This document shows positions 8,286-14,245 of a stretch of 24,586 nt of DNA, in pieces. The translations under genes and the position numbers were made by a program. Every line of letters starts with the position of its first letter. The stretch's first letter is position 1. The stretch is from positions 1 to 24,586 of the forward strand of contig CABIYX010000042.1 in NCBI GenBank assembly GCA_902363045.1, given 5' to 3'. Under the pieces are notes generated by a model. That model ran no database searches and was not told where the DNA came from. It was given only the letters and a program-made list of their open reading frames with translations. This DNA is from Clostridiales bacterium (GTDB lineage Bacteria; Bacillota; Clostridia; Oscillospirales; Oscillospiraceae).

Positions 8286-8312
8286 GGCTCACAGCTCCTC
8301 CGGAGCCTTTTC
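8286..8312 (+). terminator. Possible radA terminator
   Basis: GGCTC (8286-8290) can pair with GAGCC (8303-8307), followed by TTTT. The stem is short and overlaps the 3' end of the opposing small gene. Confidence 0.35.
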
Positions 8313-8468
8313 CATCCGCCCCGGTCCGGGATCCCGGGCCGGGGCGGACCGTGGGACGAAGTTGACACAGCCCAGGCCGCCGGGCTGTCCCTGGGAGGCG
8401 GCCCGGACCAGGGTGCAGCGGCCGTCCAGCTGGTAGACGCAGGGATCGGTGCATTGGATCAGACTCAT
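8289..8468 (-). CDS. Small Cys-rich protein
   Basis: A 59-aa protein with four cysteines (C6, C10, C18, C34) in the pattern IQCTDPCVYQLDGRC...GC, which suggests a small metal-binding fold. The ATG at 8468 follows GGAGGT with good spacing; a TTG 18 nt upstream lies across the ribosome binding site and is unlikely. The C-terminal 20 residues are Pro/Arg-rich and look disordered. Similar short Cys-rich proteins occur in Oscillospiraceae, sometimes under misleading enzyme names. I assign no function. Confidence 0.6.
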   Translation of the reverse strand: MSLIQCTDPCVYQLDGRCTLVRAASQGQPGGLGCVNFVPRSAPARDPGPGRMEKAPEEL

Positions 8469-8710
8469 AGGGAGGACCTCCGGCAACTAATTTTTCTCAG
8501 TATTTGCCGACGGATCAGAGATTATACGGCAGACATCGATCCACAGACTGTCCCAAGTGGCCGGCGTGGTTTGACAGTTTCGCTGCCCCTCAGCTGGCGG
8601 ATCTGCCGGATGAAGTTGTTCCGTTGCGGGATGATTTGATAGAGCGCCGGAAGATGCCGGCGTGGATCACGCTCGTCAAGTCTTCGTTTAAGGTCCCTCG
8701 CTGGCGCAGA

Positions 8711-8747
8711 AAATAAAATAGGGGAGAGGAGCTGTCGCCCCTCTCCC
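8711..8747 (-). terminator. Terminator of the coiled-coil gene
   Basis: Read on the - strand, the stem GGGAGAGG/CCTCTCCC (8740-8747/8722-8729) is followed by the T-rich TATTTTATTTT. It lies just after the stop of the - strand coiled-coil gene. Confidence 0.7.
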
Positions 8748-8753
8748 AGTGTC

Positions 8754-8981
8754 TTACATGATTTTCGGTAGTGGAAAGTCAATGGAATTTCCTGTTCTCT
8801 CTGCCCAGTCCAGAAGGGTGTTGACTCCGCTTCTTAGTTCTGCTTGTCCTTCCTTTAGTTCTGCAATATCCTCTTTTACTTCTGCCTGTCCTTCCTTTAG
8901 TTCTGCAATATCCTCTTTTACTTCTGTTATATCCTTTTGCAGGGTCATAAGTAGTTCTAAAATCTTTTCTTCGTTTGTCAT
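8754..8981 (-). CDS. Small coiled-coil protein with tandem 14-aa repeat
   Basis: A 75-aa protein, mostly one amphipathic coiled coil (residues 1-55). It contains two near-identical 14-residue units (KEDIAELKEGQAEV and KEDIAELKEGQAEL) and ends in LLDWAERTGNSIDFPLPKIM. The ATG at 8981 has GGAGGT 6 nt upstream. It has its own promoter (9016-9044) and terminator, so it is a free-standing unit. No membrane segment is seen. Codon use is more AT-rich than most of the window. The function is unknown; oligomerisation is the only safe inference. Confidence 0.75.
   Translation of the reverse strand: MTNEEKILELLMTLQKDITEVKEDIAELKEGQAEVKEDIAELKEGQAELRSGVNTLLDWAERTGNSIDFPLPKIM
8838..8921. repeat. 42-bp tandem repeat inside coiled-coil gene
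   Basis: Two adjacent 42-bp units (8838-8879 and 8880-8921) differ at one base. They encode two 14-aa heptad units, so a gain or loss of units keeps the frame. Confidence 0.85.
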
Positions 8982-9015
8982 GCTGCTACCTCCTGGTTGA
9001 TGTTTTGTGTTACTC

Positions 9016-9044
9016 ATTGTATCGGGTCCGGGGGAGTTTGTCAA
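9016..9044 (-). promoter_or_regulatory. Sigma-A promoter of the coiled-coil gene
   Basis: On the - strand TTGACA (9039-9044) and TACAAT (9016-9021) are 17 nt apart. The leader to the ATG at 8981 is about 28 nt. Confidence 0.8.
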
Positions 9045-9085
9045 TCTCTCGTTGTGCACCTCCCATCTTTGTTCTGGTCGGCCTG

Positions 9086-9110
9086 CCGAACTCGCTGGCG
9101 GCGAGTTCGG
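9086..9110. repeat. 10-bp perfect hairpin
   Basis: The arms CCGAACTCGC (9086-9095) and GCGAGTTCGG (9101-9110) surround a 5-nt loop. No T-tract follows on either strand. Confidence 0.6.
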
Positions 9111-9123
9111 TTGATCTCTACCG

Positions 9124-9232
9124 CCATAGACTTCTATCCATGTCAAGGGTGGCCGCAGGCCACTCGACAAAAAAAGATGCTCCCCCGTGAGAGTATCTTT
9201 TTTTGACCCTTGACGGGGATCGATGTCTATGG
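9124..9232. repeat. 109-bp long inverted repeat with nested hairpins
   Basis: The 27-bp arms 9124-9150 and 9206-9232 match at 23 of 27 positions without gaps. Between them lie a GTGGCC/GGCCAC hairpin (9149-9163) and a 15-bp stem (9168-9182/9191-9205) with a run of seven A on one side and seven T on the other. The element could be a MITE-like insertion, a bidirectional terminator or a structured RNA. Confidence 0.75.
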
Positions 9233-9267
9233 AATATCCGCCTATGGCGGATCCCCTTAAAAAAATC

Positions 9268-9296
9268 TTGACTTTCGTTCTCTGCCGTGGTATCGT
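9268..9296 (+). promoter_or_regulatory. Possible sigma-A promoter
   Basis: TTGACT (9268-9273) and TATCGT (9291-9296) are 17 nt apart. It would transcribe the palindrome-rich leader and the recombinase gene. Confidence 0.5.
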
Positions 9297-9338
9297 CTAA
9301 GTAGCTACTAGGGAAGGAGGAGGCCGGGGCACATCGTA

Positions 9339-9440
9339 ATGCAGAAACCTAGTCTCTGGGTCAACAACAACCGATGTTTTGTTGACATGAGTTCCTTAAA
9401 GAAGTCGCCTGAAAGGGCGGCTATGAATTTAAAGAACTAG
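9339..9440 (+). CDS. Possible 33-aa leader ORF
   Basis: ATG at 9339 opens 33 codons (starts MQKPSLWVNNNRC, ends AAMNLKN) and stops at TAG 9438-9440. AAGGAGGAGG lies at 9314-9323, about 15 nt upstream, which is long for a ribosome binding site. The ORF spans most of the GTCAACAA inverted repeats, so its translation could change which hairpins form, as in leader-peptide attenuation. It may equally be chance. Confidence 0.25.
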   Translation: MQKPSLWVNNNRCFVDMSSLKKSPERAAMNLKN

Positions 9441-9468
9441 GTCAACAAAATAAAAATTTTGTTGACCT
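9360..9468. repeat. Four GTCAACAA motifs in competing inverted repeats
   Basis: GTCAACAA occurs at 9360-9367 and 9441-9448, and inverted at 9379-9386 and 9459-9466. Local pairs are 9360-9367/9379-9386 and the perfect 13-bp stem 9439-9451/9456-9468. A long-range pair, TTTTGTTGAC 9377-9386 with GTCAACAAAA 9441-9450, encloses AGTTCCTTAAA/TTTAAAGAACT (one mismatch) and AGTCGCC/GGCGGCT. The local and long-range folds exclude each other. Confidence 0.75.
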
Positions 9469-9549
9469 GGGAGGAGGCAAATTTGCCGTCTTCCCCGAAA
9501 ATCTGCCGTTTCGCCCAGAAACCATCCAGTCCGAGCCCTACCACTCAAT

Positions 9550-10581
9550 ATGGATTACCGTACCGACGCACCGCCAATTTTGCGGGATTTTCTTGTCTAC
9601 CATGAGACCATTCAGGGTCACTCCCGCCGCACAGTAGACGAATATTTTCTGGATCTGAGAAATTTTTTCCGCTTCCTCAAGCTGGACAAAGGCCGCGTGG
9701 CCCACAATACACCGCTGGACCAGATCTCCATTGATGACGTGGATCTGGAACTGGTCCGCACCGTCACCCTCAGCGATGTCTATTCCTATATGAACTATCT
9801 GTCCCGGGACCGGGCCGTCCATCCCAACAGCCCGGACGCCCATTACGGCCTGTCCGCGCCCGCCCGGGCCCGCAAGGTGGCCGCCATCCGCTCCTTTTAT
9901 AAGTATCTCACTAGCAAGGCCAAGCTGATTACTGAAAACCCCATGCAGGATCTGGACTCCCCCCATCTAAAAAAGTCCCTTCCGCGTTACCTGAATCTGG
10001 AAGAAAGTGAGGAGCTTCTGGACTCAGTGGACGGAGTCAACCAGGCCCGAGATTACTGTATCCTGACCCTGTTTCTCAACTGCGGCCTCCGGATCTCGGA
10101 GCTCATCGGGCTGAATATAACGGATGTTCGGGGAAATCAGCTCCGGGTTCTGGGCAAGGGCAACAAGGAGCGGATGCTCTATCTCAATGAGGCATGTCTC
10201 AGCGCCCTGTCCGACTGGATCACAGAGCGGGATATGCTCACTCTGGTGGATCAAAACGCGCTGTTCGTCACCCTTCAGAACCGCCGCAGGATCTCCCGGG
10301 CGGCCGTCCACAAGCTGGTGAAAAAGCATCTGGCCGCCGCCGGACTGGACAGCACACAGTACTCCTCCCACAAGCTGCGCCACACCGCTGCCACCCTGAT
10401 GCTCCAAAATGGCGTGGATGTGCGTACCCTTCAGGAGGTGCTGGGCCACGACCATCTGAATACGACCCAGATCTATACCCATGTGGATAATGAAGATCTG
10501 CGCACCGCGGCCCGGGCCAATCCCCTGGGCAGGGTCAAAAAACGGAACAAAATACCGGATGGGCAGGACGGGACAGCGTGA
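9550..10581 (+). CDS. XerC/D-type tyrosine recombinase
   Basis: A 343-aa site-specific recombinase. The N-terminal SAM-like DNA-binding domain covers about residues 5-115; the catalytic domain has R181 (CGLRISEL), K203 (GKGNKER), H274 and R277 (HKLRHTAAT), H300 (LGHDHL) and nucleophile Y309 (IYTHV). All catalytic residues are present. It is somewhat longer than typical XerC/XerD (about 300 aa), mainly in the N-terminal domain and a charged tail. The ATG at 9550 lacks a clear ribosome binding site; a strong GGGAGGAGG lies about 75 nt upstream without a standard start codon nearby. The palindrome-rich leader upstream could hold its target or its regulator. It could be the chromosome dimer recombinase or one acting locally. 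Confidence 0.9.
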   Translation: MDYRTDAPPILRDFLVYHETIQGHSRRTVDEYFLDLRNFFRFLKLDKGRVAHNTPLDQISIDDVDLELVRTVTLSDVYSYMNYLSRDRAVHPNSPDAHYGLSAPARARKVAAIRSFYKYLTSKAKLITENPMQDLDSPHLKKSLPRYLNLEESEELLDSVDGVNQARDYCILTLFLNCGLRISELIGLNITDVRGNQLRVLGKGNKERMLYLNEACLSALSDWITERDMLTLVDQNALFVTLQNRRRISRAAVHKLVKKHLAAAGLDSTQYSSHKLRHTAATLMLQNGVDVRTLQEVLGHDHLNTTQIYTHVDNEDLRTAARANPLGRVKKRNKIPDGQDGTA

Positions 10582-10618
10582 CCCGCCTCTCCCCTTCCCT
10601 GCCCTGAACAGGATCGTC

Positions 10619-10655
10619 AGCGGCGTCCGGTTTGACAGCCGGACGCCGCTTCTTT
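10619..10655 (+). terminator. Terminator of the recombinase gene
   Basis: A 12-bp stem AGCGGCGTCCGG/CCGGACGCCGCT (10619-10630/10639-10650) with an 8-nt loop is followed by TCTTT. Confidence 0.8.
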
Positions 10656-10736
10656 GATTCAAAAGTCACAAAAAAGAGAATGGGATGTAACGAAAGCCGG
10701 CTGCGGAGCCACTCATTCTTTGAAAGGAGGGGCAGC

Positions 10737-11251
10737 ATGAAGGAGTTGCTTGCGGAGCTGTTCGACCGCTATCATCAGGACGTCTATACTTATCTGTACA
10801 GCCGTGCCATGACGCCCCTCTCGCGGAGGATCTGACCTCAGAGGTTTTTGTGGAGGTGGTCCGGTCCATTGCCTCCTTCCGTGGGGAGGCTGACGTCAAG
10901 ACCTGGATGTTTTCCATCGCCAGGCATCGGTGGTACCAGCATCTCCGCAGAAAGAAACGTCAAATCCCAACGGAGAGTCTCCACGACCTGTATGCTTCCC
11001 AGTTCACCGGGCTCCAGGCCCCTGACCTGCCCGGCGAGGTAGAGCAGGCCGTCCACGAGCTGCTCTCCTCTGAATTGGAGCTGACCCGCAGGGTATTCCG
11101 AATGCGCCTGGAGGGCTATTCTTACTATGAGATCGCATCGGAGGCGGGCATCTCGGAGAGCTCCGCCCGCGTGGTATTTTTCCGTGTCAAAACGAAACTC
11201 AAGCAGTATTTAGAAAAGGAGGGCCTTTATCATGATCCAGATCACCTGTGA
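10737..11251 (+). pseudogene. ECF sigma factor gene with one-base frameshift
   Basis: The ATG at 10737 follows AAGGAGG and encodes a normal sigma region 2 start (MKELLAELFDRYHQDVYTYLYS), then runs out of frame and stops at 10833-10835. In the -1 frame, region 2 continues (CHDAPLAEDLTSEVF, then FRGEADVKTWMFSIARHRW) and region 4 follows (LEGYSYYEIASEAGISESSARV...) to the stop at 11249-11251. One missing base near 10803-10804 (AGCCGTGCC where AGCCTGTGCC would restore YSLCHDAP) explains the break. The joined product would be about 171 aa, normal for an ECF factor. The gene overlaps the anti-sigma gene by 20 nt. It may be a true null mutation, a sequencing error or a recoded frame. Confidence 0.85.
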
Positions 11252-11747
11252 GATCTGTAAGGATCTGATCCCCCTGGTCCAGGACGGCGTGGCCTCTGGG
11301 GACAGCGCCTCCGCAGTGGAGCGGCATATTCAAAGCTGTCCCCAGTGCAGAGTGATGTGGGAGGGACAGATCCCCCGCCCTGCGGACAGCAGCCGGATCC
11401 TGGAGAAGGTCCGGCACAGGGCCCGTGTTTTCATGGGGATGGTGCTGATGTTCGGGGTATTCTTCGGACTGAGTCTGACGGCCAGCAGCGGGCTGTTTCT
11501 GAACAGTCTGATCATGCCTGCGATCGGCGCCATCGGCTACTTCCTGTGTCACTGGAGGTCCCTGTATCTTACCCCGTTCCTTCTCTTTGCCGCGCATCTG
11601 GTCACAAACGCGATCGGAGCGTTCCGCGGTGCGGAGCATCTGGACCTGGCCTCCCTCCTGCTGTGGTCTGCGCTGTACGCGGTCTTTGCGGCCATTGGGA
11701 CGGTGATCGCCGGTCTGCTGCACATCGTATTCCAAAAGGAGGATTAG
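11232..11747 (+). CDS. Zinc-finger anti-sigma factor, membrane protein
   Basis: A 171-aa protein with an N-terminal zf-HC2-type anti-sigma domain (C6, C9 and HxxxCxxC at H32, C36, C39) and three or four hydrophobic segments from about residue 66 to 168. Such proteins hold an ECF sigma factor at the membrane until a signal arrives. Its start lies within the end of the sigma gene, with AAGGAGG upstream, so translation is coupled. It appears intact although the sigma gene is frameshifted. Confidence 0.8.
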   Translation: MIQITCEICKDLIPLVQDGVASGDSASAVERHIQSCPQCRVMWEGQIPRPADSSRILEKVRHRARVFMGMVLMFGVFFGLSLTASSGLFLNSLIMPAIGAIGYFLCHWRSLYLTPFLLFAAHLVTNAIGAFRGAEHLDLASLLLWSALYAVFAAIGTVIAGLLHIVFQKED

Positions 11748-11748
11748 C

Positions 11749-12603
11749 ATGAAATGGAATCTGAAAAAGGTCCTGGCTCTGTCTGGCGCCCTGGTCCTCA
11801 TCGGGGGGCTGGCCTGGTTTTCCAATGCGCTGAACGGCAATCCGATTTCCAAAATGCTGGCCCAGAGCACTGCGGAGCGGTATCTTGCCGAGCACTATGG
11901 GGATACGGATTACTATATCGACCGCGTCTCGTATAATTTTAAGGATGGCAATTATCATGCCTTCGTCCGCTCACCCTCCAGTGTGGATACGACCTTCACG
12001 CTTTCCCTCACCATGCTGGGCTCTCTGCAGGGAGATACCTATGACCATGTCCTGAGCGGGTGGAACACCGCCCTCCGTCTCGATGGGGAGTACCGCGCGC
12101 TGGCGGACCGGGTGCTGGAGGATCCCGCCTTCCCCTATCAATGCCACATTGGGTACGGCTGTCTGGAGATCTATCCCACAGAGCTGCTGAACAGCACGAA
12201 AGCTGCTTCTGAGGTCCCCGACTACGCCCTGAACCAGGACGAGCTAATCTTGGACCACATCTATGACATTCCGGCGCTTGGCAGGCAGGCGGGGCATCTG
12301 ATCCTCTATCTTGAGGCGGAGCAGGTGTCCTTTGAGTCGGCCGCCAATATCATGCTGGATCTGAAGGCCCGCTTTGATGAAGCGGGGGTCCCGTTCGCGG
12401 CGATGGATCTCACCGTACAACCGCCCCGCGCAGAGGATGGACAGCGTCCGGACGGGGAGATCCGTGTGGAGGGCTTCCCATGCGACGCGATCGTTCCGGA
12501 CGGACTTGTGGACCGCATCCGGGAGGCGGATCAGGAATTGGAGGAATATTACGCCCAGGAGGATGCGGAACGGAAGCGCCAGGAGGCCGCACTGTCCCAA
12601 TAG
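11749..12603 (+). CDS. Membrane-anchored protein of the sigma operon
   Basis: A 284-aa protein with one N-terminal hydrophobic segment (residues 7-26) and an extracytoplasmic remainder. It ends in a charged, probably helical tail (RIREADQELEEYYAQEDAERKRQEAAL). I recognise no catalytic motif. AGGAGGAT from the end of the anti-sigma gene is its ribosome binding site, and the start codon lies 1 nt after that gene's stop. Its place as third gene suggests a role in sensing or responding with the sigma/anti-sigma pair. It somewhat resembles YfjL-like proteins, but I am not sure. Confidence 0.6.
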   Translation: MKWNLKKVLALSGALVLIGGLAWFSNALNGNPISKMLAQSTAERYLAEHYGDTDYYIDRVSYNFKDGNYHAFVRSPSSVDTTFTLSLTMLGSLQGDTYDHVLSGWNTALRLDGEYRALADRVLEDPAFPYQCHIGYGCLEIYPTELLNSTKAASEVPDYALNQDELILDHIYDIPALGRQAGHLILYLEAEQVSFESAANIMLDLKARFDEAGVPFAAMDLTVQPPRAEDGQRPDGEIRVEGFPCDAIVPDGLVDRIREADQELEEYYAQEDAERKRQEAALSQ

Positions 12604-12623
12604 ATCCCGGAGCACAGGAAGAT

Positions 12624-12669
12624 AAAAAGCTGGTGAAAACCGTGTTGCAACGGTTTTCACCAGCTTTTT
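12624..12669. terminator. Bidirectional terminator with perfect 20-bp stem
   Basis: The arms 12624-12643 and 12650-12669 pair without mismatch around a 6-nt loop. The stem has five A at its 5' side and TTTTTT at its 3' side, so it can end the sigma operon (+) and the aminotransferase gene (-). Confidence 0.9.
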
Positions 12670-12732
12670 TACAGGATAGCGGTTTCTTGATTCTGGAGCA
12701 GCGCTTTGGCCCTGTCTCCCAGCAGACTACGC

Positions 12733-13932
12733 TCAGACCGCCTCGCCCCGGAGGAACTTCTCCAGGCGGTCCAGGCCCTCCTTGATGTTCTCAATGGAGG
12801 TGGCATAGGACCAGCGGACAAAGTTGGGCGCGCCGAAGCTGGTGCCGGGGACCACGGCTACCTTGCCGTACTGGAGGAAGAGGCTGCCGAAGTCATCGGA
12901 GTTCTGGATCACATGGCCGAAGAGCTCCTTCCCCACCAGCTTCTCAATGTTCATCATCACATAGAAGGCGCCGTGGGGCCGAATGCAGCTGACGCCCTCG
13001 ATCTGGTTCATGCGGTCCACCATGTAGTTGCGGCGCTCCTCGAACGCCTTCCGCATATCCTCCACCGTCTCCTGGGAACCGGACAGGGCGGCCGCCGCGG
13101 CTTTCTGGGAGATGGAACAGGGGGAGCTGATGCAGTGGCTCAGATAGTTGCCGATCAGCTTGGAGATGTGGGCGGGGGCGGCCACATAGCCGATGCGCCA
13201 GCCGGTCATGGCATAGGACTTGGAGACACCGTTGATCAGCAGGGTGCGCTCCTTGATCTCGGGGCTGATGGCGGCCAGGCTGACAAACTCCTCGTTGTCA
13301 TAGACGAGGTGGTAATAGATCTCGTCGGAGATCACATACAGGTCATTCTCCACACACACCTTGGCGATGGCCTCCAACTCACTGCGGGAGTACATCATGC
13401 CGGTGGGGTTGGAGGGATTGTTCAGGATCATGCACTTGGTTTTGGGGGTGATGGCGGCAGCCAGCTTTTCCGGAGTGATCTTGAAGTGCTCCGCCTCAGA
13501 GGCCTCCACCACCACCGGCACGCCGCCCACCATCCGGATCAGTTCGATGTAACTCACCCAGTAGGGAGCGGGCAGGATCACCTCGTCGCCGGGATCCACC
13601 AGCGCCCGCAGGGCCGTATAGACACAGGGCTTGGCGCCGCTGGACACGGAGATCTGAGACGGCTCATAGTCCACGCCGCAGTCCTCCTTCAGCCGCTGAC
13701 ATACGGCCTTACGCAGCTCCACGGTGCCTGCGGAGGGAGTGTATTTGGTATCGTTGTTCTGGATCGCCTGGATGCCGGCCTCTTTGATGTGGTCGGGGGT
13801 GGGGAAATCAGGCTCACCGGCGCCGAAGCCGATCACATCCAAGCCATCAGCACGCATCTGCTTAAACATCGTATCGATGGCCAGAGTGGCGGACGGCTGA
13901 ACGGCCAGTGCGATCTTGGACAACTCTTTCAT
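12733..13932 (-). CDS. Pyridoxal phosphate-dependent aspartate aminotransferase
   Basis: A 399-aa class I aminotransferase (fold type I), probably transferring the amino group of aspartate to 2-oxoglutarate. The PLP lysine is K238 in SKSYAMTGWRIGY. NNPSNPTG, SDEIYYHLVY and the substrate-binding Arg region near the C-terminus (FVRWSYATS) fit the Ib subgroup of AspAT. I start at ATG 13932, 9 nt from GGAGG; TTG 13938 is too close to that site. It has its own promoter and shares a terminator with the sigma operon. Prephenate or other amino acids are possible substrates. Confidence 0.9.
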   Translation of the reverse strand: MKELSKIALAVQPSATLAIDTMFKQMRADGLDVIGFGAGEPDFPTPDHIKEAGIQAIQNNDTKYTPSAGTVELRKAVCQRLKEDCGVDYEPSQISVSSGAKPCVYTALRALVDPGDEVILPAPYWVSYIELIRMVGGVPVVVEASEAEHFKITPEKLAAAITPKTKCMILNNPSNPTGMMYSRSELEAIAKVCVENDLYVISDEIYYHLVYDNEEFVSLAAISPEIKERTLLINGVSKSYAMTGWRIGYVAAPAHISKLIGNYLSHCISSPCSISQKAAAAALSGSQETVEDMRKAFEERRNYMVDRMNQIEGVSCIRPHGAFYVMMNIEKLVGKELFGHVIQNSDDFGSLFLQYGKVAVVPGTSFGAPNFVRWSYATSIENIKEGLDRLEKFLRGEAV

Positions 13933-14108
13933 ACTCAAATGCCTCCATCATCATTTCAATTTACAGCTTCTAAAATTGCAGGATTTTATGCGCTAACAGG
14001 AACGAACAGCAGGAGTTTGCAATATAACTTGCGTTTTTGAGGGGCTCCTGGTCCGTTTTCTTGTATTCTATGGTAGGTCCCGCAGGATGAAAACTCACGC
14101 TGTGCCAT

Positions 14109-14137
14109 ATTATAGCCGCTGACTTACAGAAATGCAA
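14109..14137 (-). promoter_or_regulatory. Sigma-A promoter of the aminotransferase gene
   Basis: On the - strand TTGCAT (14132-14137) and TATAAT (14109-14114) are 17 nt apart. It separates this gene from the leu operon upstream. Confidence 0.8.
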
Positions 14138-14191
14138 CCTCTCTTTTGCTGAAAATCGAAAATTTTGAATGATAGATTCCGGATAAAATGC

Positions 14192-14226
14192 AAAACCGGG
14201 GCCCCGTAAAATGGCGGAGCCCCGGT
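14192..14226 (-). terminator. Terminator of leuCDB
   Basis: On the - strand the stem ACCGGGGC/GCCCCGGT (14219-14226/14195-14202) is followed by TTTT. It lies 20 nt after the leuB stop. Confidence 0.75.
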
Positions 14227-14245
14227 CACAGCTTGCTTTTTCGCC

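Larger units (their letters stand above)
8982..9549. other. 568-bp low-GC region rich in inverted repeats
   Basis: This stretch has no conventional gene. It holds a - strand promoter (9016-9044), a 10-bp hairpin (9086-9110), a 109-bp long inverted repeat (9124-9232), a 7-bp hairpin (9236-9252), a possible + strand promoter (9268-9296), the palindrome AGTAGCTACT (9300-9309), a possible 33-codon ORF (9339-9440), four copies of GTCAACAA (9360-9468) and the palindrome GGCAAATTTGCC (9476-9487). A tyrosine recombinase gene follows. Confidence 0.8.
13933..14245. other. Intergenic region with aminotransferase leader
   Basis: This 313-bp gap holds a strong - strand promoter (14109-14137), a leader of about 170 nt before the aminotransferase ATG and the leuB terminator (14192-14226). 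The leader contains a small GCAA/TTGC hairpin but no riboswitch or T-box signature that I can recognise. Confidence 0.6.

Noticed and set aside
8504..8716. 70-codon + strand frame (TTG start) ending in a basic tail
   Set aside because: It has no ribosome binding site and its codon use is unlike the neighbouring genes. It could be a gene remnant, but I recognise no family. The gap 8469-8753 otherwise shows only the terminator at 8711-8747.
9360..9468. CRISPR array or integron attC site
   Set aside because: The repeats are short, inverted and few, with no regular spacers. The pairs do not fit the attC core sites GTTRRRY/RYYYAAC, and no integron integrase features were seen.
9360..9468. Canonical dif site for the XerC/D-type recombinase
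   Set aside because: The arms AGTTCCTTAAA/TTTAAAGAACT are 28 nt apart; dif arms are about 6 nt apart.
12706..14040. 444-codon open frame on the + strand opposite the aminotransferase
   Set aside because: The product is Gly/His/Leu-rich and matches nothing; the - strand frame is a clear PLP enzyme with a ribosome binding site and promoter.
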